Assembly (NCBI GenBank): GCA_027593305.1 | Contig: JAQCJA010000129.1 | Location: forward strand, 1-10,258 | DNA from: a bacterium | GTDB taxonomy: Bacteria > Latescibacterota > UBA2968 > UBA8231 | Length of the DNA: 10,258 nt | Direction: 5' to 3' | Shown: positions 1 through 7,454 of the stretch, piece by piece | Layout of the letters: the number at the start of each line of letters is the position of its first letter | Position numbering within the stretch: the stretch's first letter is position 1 | Notes under the pieces: model-generated | Databases searched by the model: none | Seen by the model: only the letters and a program-made list of their open reading frames with translations | Told to the model about the DNA's origin: nothing | Made by a program: the position numbers and the translations under genes

Positions 1-608
1 AGACCGATTTCAACACCCGTGGCATCTATCAAGGCCAGCTTGACAGCCCTCTCACCGAGGAAGGAGTGGCACAGGCGCAGGCGCTGGCGCCGCGGATTCA
101 GGCCCTCCACAGCTGCACGACGCTGTATAGTTCAGACCTGGGACGAGCCCGGCACACGGCCCGGCTGATCGCCGCTCCGCAGCATCAATTGTCCGAGGAT
201 GCGGATCTTGGCGAGCGGAATTTCGGCATATTTCAAGGGCTGATGAAAGCGGAAATCCCCCTGCGCCACCCCGAAGAATGGGCTTTACACCAGTCCGGTG
301 ATCCGGAGTACGTCGTACCTGGCGGCGAAAGCCAGCGACAGTTGCAGGAGCGTGTCCTTGCTGCCATGGACCGAATCGTTGTCCGCCACCCCGGTGAGTT
401 GATTGTCGCCGTCACCCATGGGGGAGCGCTGGGCGCGATGGCTAAGCATGCCCTGGGCCTCGATCTGTCCGCGCCGCGCCGTTTCGAAGTCGGCAACACC
501 AGCATCAGTCAGTTTAACATAGATGACAATCGGCGCTGGATGGTCCGTTTTCTCGGCGACCAGGCGCATCTTGAGACCCTGCCCGAGGCGAATCAAACGG
601 AAGCCTAG
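1..608 (+). CDS. Histidine phosphatase family protein (phosphoglycerate mutase-like), 5' partial
   Basis: This is the C-terminal 201 residues of a branch-1 histidine phosphatase; the first whole codon is at base 3. The opening residues TDFNTRGIYQGQLDSPLT are the classic continuation of the catalytic RHG[E/Q] motif. The two bases before them (AG) fit the last two bases of a Glu or Gln codon, so the active-site RHG lies just outside the window. Other family landmarks are present: SSDLGRARHTA with the phosphate-binding Arg, LGERNFGIFQG with the acidic residue, and VTHGG with the second catalytic His. A GTG at 66 lies inside the conserved region and is not the start. Members dephosphorylate small phosphoesters (phosphoglycerate, alpha-ribazole phosphate, sugar phosphates); the substrate cannot be told from this fragment. 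The gene converges on speD and the two TAG stop codons share a CTAG. Confidence 0.9.
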   Translation, partial: TDFNTRGIYQGQLDSPLTEEGVAQAQALAPRIQALHSCTTLYSSDLGRARHTARLIAAPQHQLSEDADLGERNFGIFQGLMKAEIPLRHPEEWALHQSGDPEYVVPGGESQRQLQERVLAAMDRIVVRHPGELIVAVTHGGALGAMAKHALGLDLSAPRRFEVGNTSISQFNIDDNRRWMVRFLGDQAHLETLPEANQTEA

Positions 609-1000
609 AGCACGTCGGGGCGGCCTCGATGGACCTCCACTGCAGAGCCTCGATCAGCAAGAAACGCCGCCTTGAGAGCTTCATAGGCACGCCAGGGGTC
701 GACGGAATCACCGCAGGTGAAGATGTCGACAGCTGCGTACGAGTGTTCGGGCCAGGTGTGGATGGACAGGTGACTCTCCTGGATCGACACGGTGCCCGTG
801 ACGCCACAGGGAGTGAAGCTGTGGAAGTGTGCGTCGATCACGGTTGCGCCCGCATGTTCGGCCGCTGCCATCAGATGTTGCCGAACGTACGCCTCGTCAT
901 CAAGTCGCTCACGATCACAGCCGTATAGATCGACCAGAAGCTGTCGCCCAAGAGCGGTACCAGGCGGCGCATCGACGGGTACTGGGCGAGGCGTGCTCAT
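605..1000 (-). CDS. speD: S-adenosylmethionine decarboxylase proenzyme (SpeD, prokaryotic class 1B type)
   Basis: This 131-residue protein has the small prokaryotic AdoMetDC length. The family makes decarboxylated SAM, the aminopropyl donor for spermidine-type polyamines, by autocleavage to form a pyruvoyl group. The core ESHLSIHTWPEHSYAAVD is followed by IFTCG. The predicted cleavage is between Glu75 and Ser76, with His81 and Cys96 at the same spacing (5 and 15 residues) as Ser63, His68 and Cys83 of the Thermotoga enzyme. The N-terminus carries GRQLLVDLYGC, also typical. The ATG at 1000 lies 4 bases after the stop of the channel gene, with AAGG about 10 bases upstream, so it is probably translated as the last gene of the operon. 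It partners logically with the SpeE-like gene four genes upstream. Cytosolic; all catalytic residues are present. Confidence 0.96.
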   Translation of the reverse strand: MSTPRPVPVDAPPGTALGRQLLVDLYGCDRERLDDEAYVRQHLMAAAEHAGATVIDAHFHSFTPCGVTGTVSIQESHLSIHTWPEHSYAAVDIFTCGDSVDPWRAYEALKAAFLADRGSAVEVHRGRPDVL

Positions 1001-1004
1001 ACGC

Positions 1005-2030
1005 TCAGACCTTGGGGCGCTGTTCGGCGATGACTGCGAGCCGGTCGCCGGCGGCGAAGGTGTAGTCCCCCGGTGGGTTCAACAGCATGTTCCCACCCAG
1101 AGGCTCGACGCCTATCAGCAGGGCATCGAGTGTGGCCTTGGCGATGGGCAGCATCTCATCGAAGCGTTTTCCGAGCCAGTCTGCAGGCAATGCGATGAGA
1201 TAGATCTCGCAATGTTCTTCTGTCACCAGGCTTGAAATCGCCCGCGAACTGCCCGGGTCCAGCACGGCTCGACTCAGCAAGCCACTGGAGAGGGCACCTA
1301 CGACGACGATTTCATCTGCCCGACAGACTTTTGCGTGTTGTGTCGAAGCTGGGTCAAACAGCTGGATACAGGTATAAATCCCGGCGTCATATTCCTTGAC
1401 TGTGAGGGCGGCGATCAAGGTCTTGGCGTCGCGGCCCACCACGTCTTCGATATCCTGGTTTCCGAGAATCACGGCGCCAGAGCAATCCCGCGCGCTGGCC
1501 CGATCCAGACACTCTGCTTCCACTTCGCCGTGGACAAACTCCACACGCCCCGACTCACTCTCCTGCGGCATGGGGTGGGACGGCAGGTCGGCCAGTACCA
1601 CGACGCAGACCTGCAGGTGGTCGGCGAGGAGGTTGCCCACCAGGTCTTCCCCCGATTCGTTCCAGCCACAGACCAGGATGTGTCCACTCATCTTCACAGG
1701 TTTGATCCCCCTGTCTTTCTTGCTGCGGTGCTCGATGATGAAGGTCGCAAACTCCGCTGTAAAGCCGCCGAGGACACCGATGCCGAGGACCATCAGCACG
1801 GCACCCACCACCCTGCCCCAGGTTGACAGAGGATAAAGATCGCCGTAGCCGACCGTTGTCGTCGTCACCACGGCCCACCACAGGCCGTCGGCAAGCGAGT
1901 GATCCTCGAGGATGGAGAACAGCGTGCCACCAACGACGATGAGGGTCGCCGAAAGCAAAAGGATCCACACCAGCGAATTGCGATGAACCACACGGCGCCA
2001 GGTGCGCAGCAGGGGTATCCAGAGGAGCAC
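1005..2030 (-). CDS. 2-TM potassium channel with C-terminal RCK (TrkA-N/TrkA-C) domain
   Basis: This 341-residue protein has a short pore module followed by a cytosolic regulatory domain. Hydrophobic segments at about residues 19-41 and 74-97 flank a pore helix and the selectivity filter TVGYGD (59-64), the K+ channel signature. From about residue 116 a Rossmann-type RCK domain begins (HILVCGWNESG). A C-terminal RCK_C-like segment spans about 275-341. The architecture matches MthK/Kch-like ligand-gated K+ channels without a voltage sensor. The GTG at 2030 is the first start after an in-frame TAG (the stop of the DUF350 gene, 27 bases upstream). No good Shine-Dalgarno sequence is seen, so translation may depend on coupling with the upstream gene. 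The gene is followed 4 bases later by speD. Polyamines block many K+ channels, which makes its place in a polyamine operon notable (inference). Confidence 0.93.
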   Translation of the reverse strand: MLLWIPLLRTWRRVVHRNSLVWILLLSATLIVVGGTLFSILEDHSLADGLWWAVVTTTTVGYGDLYPLSTWGRVVGAVLMVLGIGVLGGFTAEFATFIIEHRSKKDRGIKPVKMSGHILVCGWNESGEDLVGNLLADHLQVCVVVLADLPSHPMPQESESGRVEFVHGEVEAECLDRASARDCSGAVILGNQDIEDVVGRDAKTLIAALTVKEYDAGIYTCIQLFDPASTQHAKVCRADEIVVVGALSSGLLSRAVLDPGSSRAISSLVTEEHCEIYLIALPADWLGKRFDEMLPIAKATLDALLIGVEPLGGNMLLNPPGDYTFAAGDRLAVIAEQRPKV

Positions 2031-2057
2031 GATCGTTGGAGTTCGGGGCGTCGTTCT

Positions 2058-2903
2058 CTAAAACACCCAGACGACCAGCATGCTGCCGCCTACGTAACCG
2101 AAAGCCTCGAGCAGACCGGCACCGATGCGGGGCTTCTCATGGGTCTGCTGTTTGGCCAGGCTGACACCAGGGGCCAGAAGGACGTCGGTAAGGCGTTTGA
2201 TGATCAGCAGGATGATCAGCCCGAAGGCAACATCTGCAGCGAATGTCGTCAGACCATCTCGCCAGCCGGTGAAGTCTCCCGCCACAGCAAGGCTGATGAT
2301 GTTGCCCATGCCAACCAGAACCCCCGCCAGGGCGAGCCCCACGGCAGCATTGTCACGCTCGAGTTCGTCGTGGATGTTGTGCGGTGTTGCCTTTTGGTAG
2401 AGCAGACCGAGAATCAGCAGGACCGCCTGCGCGAGGATCCAGAACACCACGCCCACCCACCACGGACCTGCGCCCTGCTGGATGGCCAACAGGATAAGAC
2501 CGTTGGCGATGTGCACACCCGCCTCGACAAAGGCCGTTCCCAGGTTCTGATCCTCGACGACCTCCTTGGTGTTGTTAAAGCGTGGCAGCAGGATCTTTTC
2601 GCACAGCCAACTGGCAACGAGCATCATGGCGATGGTCATAATGCCATAGAGCGCGGTTGCCGGAAGATCGGCGAGCCAGCCGGCGGATGGGCCGGAGAGA
2701 ACACCACCCAGGGCGATGACGATACCGAAGAGATATCCCGCCATCGACACTGCCAGTGCCACATTGTTCTTGTCGAAAAGTTCCTCGCTGAAGTGCACCC
2801 GACGATACAGACCCGTGTAGGCCCACTTGGCGATGACGAGCAGAACGAAGGCCTCGAGCAGATACACGGCTGCTCTGCCCATGGGCATCAACATCTCTTC
2901 CAC
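2058..2903 (-). CDS. DUF350 family (YjfL/UPF0719-like) integral membrane protein, duplicated
   Basis: This 281-residue protein is almost entirely membrane, with about eight hydrophobic helices (near 10-28, 46-69, 80-104, 123-141, 148-169, 186-207, 217-240 and 261-281). It contains two DUF350 units. Residues 44-65 (DKNNVALAVSMAGYLFG) resemble 182-204 (ERDNAAVGLALAGVLVG). Residues 117-139 (DQNLGTAFVEAGVHIANG) resemble 256-278 (KPRIGAGLLEAFGYVGG). E. coli YjfL is a single-unit relative in the yjfI-M cluster. The biochemical role of DUF350 is not established; small membrane-channel or transport roles have been proposed. The GTG at 2903 is chosen because AGGAAGG lies 7 bases upstream; ATG codons follow at residues 4, 6 and 8. 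It ends 27 bases before, and in the same frame as, the potassium channel gene. Confidence 0.88.
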   Translation of the reverse strand: MEEMLMPMGRAAVYLLEAFVLLVIAKWAYTGLYRRVHFSEELFDKNNVALAVSMAGYLFGIVIALGGVLSGPSAGWLADLPATALYGIMTIAMMLVASWLCEKILLPRFNNTKEVVEDQNLGTAFVEAGVHIANGLILLAIQQGAGPWWVGVVFWILAQAVLLILGLLYQKATPHNIHDELERDNAAVGLALAGVLVGMGNIISLAVAGDFTGWRDGLTTFAADVAFGLIILLIIKRLTDVLLAPGVSLAKQQTHEKPRIGAGLLEAFGYVGGSMLVVWVF

Positions 2904-2910
2904 TGGTCTA

Positions 2911-2917
2911 CCTTCCT
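2911..2917 (-). promoter_or_regulatory. Shine-Dalgarno site for the DUF350 gene
   Basis: On the minus strand this reads AGGAAGG, 7 bases before the GTG at 2903. It supports that GTG over the nearby ATG codons at residues 4, 6 and 8. Confidence 0.6.
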
Positions 2918-2942
2918 CTCAGCTTCTTGCGGCTATTCGGGA

Positions 2943-3635
2943 TCACTTGCCGAAACGGCTCGTGCCGCCACTGTGCGTGGTGGACCGGGATGTGAAACCT
3001 CGGCCACTTGCTGTTCTTTGACGATTGCGCTGATAGAAATTGGGTTTCGTTTTCTGTGTCTGTGTACCGGCAGTGCCGAAGGTCTGCCGCCCCTTATTCA
3101 CAGGACCGTAGTGCGGGCGACCGGTCTCCCGGTTGCGCCGGAAGTCATCATAGTCGCCACGGCCGACACGATGACCGCCAAGCATGGAACTCATAAATGC
3201 GTACTGGCCATAGAATTGCCAGAAACCACCACCACCCCATTGTCCGTACTGGGAATTGCCCACGTACTGATAACCGGCGGGATGCGCCTGCCGCGGACTT
3301 GAGCGTTTGCCATCCAGACTCTTGCTGGCCACGACCATACCCAGATAATTCTCATAACGGGCGAAGACTTCCTCTGTTACCTCCAGCCAGTCCGTGAGCT
3401 TCTCCTCAAAGACCATCGTGTCCCTGCCGGCGACACGCTGGCCGGCGGCCATTGTCAGCCGCAACTTGAGGAAATAATCGGGAAAAAAGGCCTCTTCCAT
3501 CTTCAGGTCTTCGATGACAACGGCATATTCCGGATAACGCTCCAGATCCCGACTCACCTGTTGTACTGGATCGGGAGCCCGACCACACCCGGTCGTGACC
3601 AACAGCAGCAACAGGCCAAGGCGGGTATAGTTCAC
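2943..3635 (-). CDS. Predicted lipoprotein with Gly/Arg/Ser-rich YgiB/YjfM-like C-terminus
   Basis: This 230-residue protein starts with a lipoprotein signal peptide: MNYTRLGLLLLLVTTGCG, with Cys17 as the expected lipidation site. The residue after Cys is Gly, so outer-membrane sorting is likely. The -3 Thr makes the lipobox weak but still allowed. The N-terminal half (about 20-110) is mixed charged and looks folded. From about 115 it becomes rich in Gly and aromatics (QWGGGGFWQFYGQYAF), then basic and Ser/Thr/Gly-rich to the end. The layout of a GGGF block, a methionine/glycine stretch, RPHYG and a Ser/Gly/Arg tail recalls the C-terminal half of E. coli YgiB/YjfM (DUF1190). That would match its place next to the YjfL-like gene; the likeness is by eye. 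Its GTG start overlaps the DUF4178 stop (GTGA) behind a strong GGAGG, implying translational coupling. Molecular function unknown. Confidence 0.72.
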   Translation of the reverse strand: MNYTRLGLLLLLVTTGCGRAPDPVQQVSRDLERYPEYAVVIEDLKMEEAFFPDYFLKLRLTMAAGQRVAGRDTMVFEEKLTDWLEVTEEVFARYENYLGMVVASKSLDGKRSSPRQAHPAGYQYVGNSQYGQWGGGGFWQFYGQYAFMSSMLGGHRVGRGDYDDFRRNRETGRPHYGPVNKGRQTFGTAGTQTQKTKPNFYQRNRQRTASGRGFTSRSTTHSGGTSRFGK

Positions 3636-4198
3636 CGTTCGCCTCCGGGCAGAAAATCGGTGAAGGAATACTCATTGACGATCTCTCCTTCATAGACGGA
3701 GACTCGCCGTTCCCCCCACTGCACGAGAAACAACACACGGCCATCCTTCGATTCGTAGCTCCAGTTGACGAATTCACGCCCGGCACTCTCATCGGCGACG
3801 CCATCGGCGCCAACATCGTATTGCAGGCCTGAATCGGACTCGACGGCTTTGTAGGCCCGCGCCTCGAAGTGGATGGTTTCCGGCGGGTCCTCGTCGCTCG
3901 TTATGGCTGAGATTACATCCTCCTGAATGTCGGTGGCATCGATGCTCTGTGTCAGCGTCCACTCCGTCCGACCATCCTCCTCGGCGCGCTCCAGAAACCG
4001 GACCTCCTCCGCAGCGCTCAACTGCCATTCCTGGGCGGGGAAACCGTCGTAATCATAGATGCAACAGCTGGTGACCTCCCAGGTCTTCAGGTCATAGTCG
4101 ACAAGGTCACCAAGCTGCATCGTGCCCAACTGTATGTCAGTGAGATCGCGCTCGTCCTCGTCGCCTTTACCAAACCACTTTTTACCCAGATTGATCAT
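3632..4198 (-). CDS. DUF4178-like protein (YjfK-like position)
   Basis: This 188-residue acidic soluble protein has no signal peptide and no membrane helix. It has the DUF4178 flavour: an early segment LGDLVDYDLKTWEV (29-42), a W-containing strand pair near QEWQLSAAEEVRFLER (56-71), and a late RVLFLVQWGERRVSVYEGE (154-172). Proteins of this type occur beside spermidine-synthase-like, DUF350 and PspA genes. E. coli has the DUF2491 protein YjfK at the equivalent position; I cannot separate DUF4178 from DUF2491 without a profile search. The ATG at 4198 lies 8 bases after the stop of the SpeE-like gene. The last bases overlap the start of the lipoprotein gene. The role is unknown; a cytosolic partner of the neighbouring membrane proteins is plausible (inference). 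A Cys-Cys pair at 45-46 is a possible metal or redox site but is unsupported. Confidence 0.72.
   Translation of the reverse strand: MINLGKKWFGKGDEDERDLTDIQLGTMQLGDLVDYDLKTWEVTSCCIYDYDGFPAQEWQLSAAEEVRFLERAEEDGRTEWTLTQSIDATDIQEDVISAITSDEDPPETIHFEARAYKAVESDSGLQYDVGADGVADESAGREFVNWSYESKDGRVLFLVQWGERRVSVYEGEIVNEYSFTDFLPGGER
3642..3646 (-). promoter_or_regulatory. Shine-Dalgarno site for the lipoprotein gene
   Basis: GGAGG on the minus strand, 6 bases before the GTG at 3635 and inside the end of the DUF4178-like gene. It supports the GTGA stop-start overlap. Confidence 0.65.
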
Positions 4199-4206
4199 CG
4201 CATCCG

Positions 4207-5754
4207 CTACCAGCGGCTCCAGTCTTCTCGGTACTGTCGTGCCAGAACGGGTCGATCGAGTCGATTGACAACGACCTCGTCGGGACGATTCATGTCGATG
4301 GGAAAGCTCTGCATCTGGCGAAAAAGCTCCGGTGTGATGTAGCGCAGGTCAGACACGCCGAAATTCAACTTCTGTGGCTCTCGACCGCTGCCGTTGCTGC
4401 CGACGACGAAACCCCACTCGCCAAAGGATGGGACCAATGTGTGGTACGGCACAACTCGCAATCCGGATGTGGCCATCGTCTCGACGATACTCCAGAACGT
4501 GGACCTTGCATAGTAGGGGCTTGTCGCCTGCGTCACCACTACTCCTCCAGGGGACAGATGGCGGGCGCATAGGCGATACGCCTCGACGGAGTAAAGCTTG
4601 GACAGGGCCTCGTCGCGCGGATCGGGCAGATCGAGGATGATAACACCGTAGGCCTCGTGCGCCCGCTCAAGGAAGGTGAAACCATCTTCGTTGAAGATAC
4701 GCACTTTCGGCCGACTGAGGGCGTTGTCATTGAGTCGGGTCAACCGCACATCCCGTCGGGCAAGGTTCGTAATCGCCGGATCCAGATCCACCACATCCAC
4801 GCGCTCCACATCGACGTGGCGCAGGATCTCCCGCACCGAAAGTCCGTCCCCCCCGCCGATGAGCAGCACCCGCTGCGGGTGGTGAGCCAGCGCCATAGCG
4901 GGGTGTACGAGTGACTCGTGATAGCGGTATTCGTCGGCAGAAGAAAACTGCAGATGTCGATCCAGATAGAGTCGCAGTTCGTCCTGCCACTGGGTAAGCA
5001 CGATCTGCTGATACTGGGAGCGCTCGCTGTAGATGATCTGATCCGTGTACAGATCGCTCTCCAGGCGTTCGCGAACCGGGTTGGCAAAGATCAGCGTTAC
5101 GATCAGGGCGCTGGCGACGCCCCCTCCAAGCACCAGCAACCTGGCTCGTGATCCGGGCCGCAGTTCCGACCAGAAGCCGCAAAGCAGCAGCAATCCCACA
5201 CCCACGTTGAGCAGTCCTGCCACAAGAGCCGTGTGAAAGGAGCCCAGCAGCGGCAGTAGCAGATACGGAAAAAGCAGCGCCGCCACCAGCGAGCCCAGAT
5301 AATCGACAGAAAGCACGTTGGAGAGCACGGTCCGCAGGCCTCCATGGTGCTGCAGCATGCGGGTCAGCAGCGGCAACTCGATGCCGACGAGAGTTCCCAC
5401 GCCAACGATGAGAAGAACCATGGCATAGCGAAACTGTCCGCTGTACAGATACGCGAAGTAGAGGAGCGGTACCGAGGCCCCGCCAACAGCTGCGAGCCAC
5501 ATCTCCAGAGCAATAAAACGCTCCAGCAGACGATCGACAACGGCCCGCGACAGCCAGGCGCCGAGACCCATGGACGCCAGAAAAAGGCCGATGGTGACGG
5601 AAAACTGTTGCACACTGTCGCCGAGGAAATAGGCCGATGTACTGCCAATGAGCAGTTCATAGATGATGGCGCATGCAGAAGCGGAGAAGATCGCCGCGAG
5701 CAGGAGTACCACCTTCCAGGGCCTCTGCCGCTCCATCCCATCGTCGGTTTCCAT
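4207..5754 (-). CDS. Membrane-anchored spermidine synthase-like protein (7-TM + SpeE-like domain)
   Basis: This 515-residue protein has an N-terminal membrane half (about seven helices between residues 13 and 225) joined to a C-terminal aminopropyltransferase/methyltransferase-fold domain (about 245-490). Spermidine-synthase landmarks are intact. They include YQQIV (248-252), a DEYRYHE block (274-280), the SAM-site LLIGGGDG (to 304) and the acidic VVDLDP (321-326). NEDGF follows near 357, and the gate/catalytic-loop equivalent DLPDP has Asp375 and Asp378. The loop reads DLPDP where E. coli SpeE has DCTDP, and LDRH replaces the common LDG. The substrate may therefore differ from putrescine. 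The ATG at 5754 (GGTGG upstream) is preferred; a GTG at 5763 would add three residues and overlap the flavoenzyme gene by 8 bases. With SpeD in the same operon, use of decarboxylated SAM is likely (inference). Confidence 0.9.
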   Translation of the reverse strand: METDDGMERQRPWKVVLLLAAIFSASACAIIYELLIGSTSAYFLGDSVQQFSVTIGLFLASMGLGAWLSRAVVDRLLERFIALEMWLAAVGGASVPLLYFAYLYSGQFRYAMVLLIVGVGTLVGIELPLLTRMLQHHGGLRTVLSNVLSVDYLGSLVAALLFPYLLLPLLGSFHTALVAGLLNVGVGLLLLCGFWSELRPGSRARLLVLGGGVASALIVTLIFANPVRERLESDLYTDQIIYSERSQYQQIVLTQWQDELRLYLDRHLQFSSADEYRYHESLVHPAMALAHHPQRVLLIGGGDGLSVREILRHVDVERVDVVDLDPAITNLARRDVRLTRLNDNALSRPKVRIFNEDGFTFLERAHEAYGVIILDLPDPRDEALSKLYSVEAYRLCARHLSPGGVVVTQATSPYYARSTFWSIVETMATSGLRVVPYHTLVPSFGEWGFVVGSNGSGREPQKLNFGVSDLRYITPELFRQMQSFPIDMNRPDEVVVNRLDRPVLARQYREDWSRW

Positions 5755-5755
5755 G

Positions 5756-7444
5756 TCAGCCACCGGTTGGCAGTCCGCGAAGGGACGTTTCGTAGGGGGT
5801 ATCCATTACCTCCAGGCAATGTTCCGCTGCGGCGATTCCGGCAAATACGGCCTCCTCGAACAGCGGCAACCCACCGGCATCGCAGGAGGCAAAGGCGATC
5901 CTCTCCAGGGGCTGGCGTCGCAGTCGGCTGCCCGGCCCCCAGATGTCCCCCGGTCCGGGGCGCACCATGCCGTGTCCCCAGCGACAGATATCGATGCCTT
6001 CTACCAGCTCTGCAAGTTGCGGATGGACCCGAAGTAGATCTGTCAGTACCTGGCGGGCCCACACCTGTGGATCTTCCTCCAGCAACTGCCCTCGTACCGA
6101 AGCAGGATCACCGAGCAAGGGCAGGTAGTAGACAAGGACTTCGCCCCCTCCCTGCTCCACCGGGGCTTGATGTCGCGCCGAGACGTAGCCCACAGAGGGA
6201 CTGTCCATCAGCACATTGTCCCACGCCAGACCCATGTCGCCCAATTCGGCTGAGAGCCGCACCGCCGCCACGACCCATGGCACGTATTGCAATTTCCCCA
6301 TCGCCTGCCGTTGAGCGGCTGGCAGATCCTGCACCACGTAGGGCGCCGTATGGAGCTTGCCGGCGTAGACGACACTACGTGCCCGCACCCGCAGCGGCTC
6401 CCCTGTCGGCGCATGGATGCAGAGCGCCTCGGTGGAGGCTCCTTCCGAACGAAGGCTGACGACTGCCGTGGACAACAACTGCTCTTCTGTCGTGAGGCGA
6501 CGTGCCAGGCCGTCGGCGAGAAACTGGTTGCCACTGGGCCAGGTCAACGTGTCGGAGGGATACTCGTGGCGCACGCGCCGATCATAGAAGCGGCAGGCGA
6601 AGTAGTGGATGCCTGCCCAGGCGGAGACATCTCCGGCGAGACCACCGTAGTCATCTTTGCAGGCTTGATCGACGAGCCAGCCAAGACGGGTGCTGCTCCA
6701 GCCCTGTTGGCTGCAGTATTGAGCCATGGTCAGATCGTCCAACCCGCGCACATCGGTGTCCGCCGTGCTGTACGCCAGGGGCATGGCAAAAGCGCGACGT
6801 CCGTCCTGGCCTCGATGCAGTGTCCAGCGGAGCATATCATCTTCGAAGGCACGAAGGTCCTCAAGCTCCGTTCCACCATCGACAAAAGAGCCGCCGGCAA
6901 AGGGATTGAGCCCCTCGACCCAGTCGCCGTCTGACCACAACCGCTCCTGGGGCCAGCGCAGCAGGTGCTCGGGCGGCACAATCGGACGTCCTGCGGCATC
7001 GTATCCGGTGATAATCTGCAGGTCGGACAACACCTCGTGCACGCAGTCGGCCTCTGCTGGTGGCACGTTGATGTAGTGCGCTCCCAGTGGAAAGACCAAC
7101 CCATCCATTTCACCCGCCGTGGCATCCCCACCCAGACCGTCGGCGAGTTCCACCAGCAACAGCTTTTCGATACCCGCCTGGCGCAACTTCCAGCATGCAG
7201 CAAGCCCGGAAACGCCACCGCCCACAACAAGAGTATCGACAGAGAACTCGCGCGCTCCGTGAAACTGACTCGCCTCGGGGCCTCGGCGCAGCAGATGACC
7301 CCGCTCCGGGGATACGCGGTCGATGAAACGCGCTGGTATGTCCCCATCGTACGGCGATGCGGCGCGCTCCGCGCAGGCAAGGGGCAAGGTGACGGAGCCA
7401 GCCAGCAGCGACTTGAGGAAACTCCTGCGAGGTACTCGCCTCAT
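5756..7444 (-). CDS. Tat-exported FAD-dependent oxidoreductase (amine-oxidase-like)
   Basis: This 562-residue protein begins MRRVPRRSFLKSLLAGSVT, a twin-arginine signal (RRSFLK at 6-11), so the folded flavoprotein should act outside the cytoplasm. The FAD-binding dinucleotide fold starts at about residue 70 (VDTLVVGGGVSGLAA, GGGVSG at 75-80). It continues to LLLVELADGLGG (about 95-106), where the Glu should bind the ribose of FAD. The C-terminus has FASCDAGGLPLFEEAVFAGIAAAEHCL, the usual second FAD-contacting stretch of amine oxidase/desaturase-type flavoenzymes. The substrate is not recognisable; the SpeD/SpeE-like genes suggest a polyamine or related amine (inference). The frame stays open upstream to 7579, but that extension overlaps the PspA gene and would bury the Tat signal, so the ATG at 7444, 10 bases after the PspA stop, is chosen. 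A Cys in the PLAC context could allow lipidation, but the lipobox is poor. Confidence 0.9.
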   Translation of the reverse strand: MRRVPRRSFLKSLLAGSVTLPLACAERAASPYDGDIPARFIDRVSPERGHLLRRGPEASQFHGAREFSVDTLVVGGGVSGLAACWKLRQAGIEKLLLVELADGLGGDATAGEMDGLVFPLGAHYINVPPAEADCVHEVLSDLQIITGYDAAGRPIVPPEHLLRWPQERLWSDGDWVEGLNPFAGGSFVDGGTELEDLRAFEDDMLRWTLHRGQDGRRAFAMPLAYSTADTDVRGLDDLTMAQYCSQQGWSSTRLGWLVDQACKDDYGGLAGDVSAWAGIHYFACRFYDRRVRHEYPSDTLTWPSGNQFLADGLARRLTTEEQLLSTAVVSLRSEGASTEALCIHAPTGEPLRVRARSVVYAGKLHTAPYVVQDLPAAQRQAMGKLQYVPWVVAAVRLSAELGDMGLAWDNVLMDSPSVGYVSARHQAPVEQGGGEVLVYYLPLLGDPASVRGQLLEEDPQVWARQVLTDLLRVHPQLAELVEGIDICRWGHGMVRPGPGDIWGPGSRLRRQPLERIAFASCDAGGLPLFEEAVFAGIAAAEHCLEVMDTPYETSLRGLPTGG

Positions 7445-7454
7445 GGGCCTGCGA

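Noticed and set aside
66..68. GTG as the start of the phosphatase gene
   Set aside because: The upstream frame is open and encodes the conserved residues that follow the catalytic RHG, so the gene begins before the window.
1899..3302. Long plus-strand ORF of 467 codons
   Set aside because: It lies antisense to the channel, DUF350 and lipoprotein genes, which have clear family motifs. Its product is Gln/His/Asp-rich with no domain pattern, as expected of an antisense frame in GC-rich DNA.
5344..6459. Plus-strand ORF of 371 codons
   Set aside because: Antisense to the SpeE-like and flavoenzyme genes; its product is a low-complexity Pro/Arg-rich sequence without motifs.
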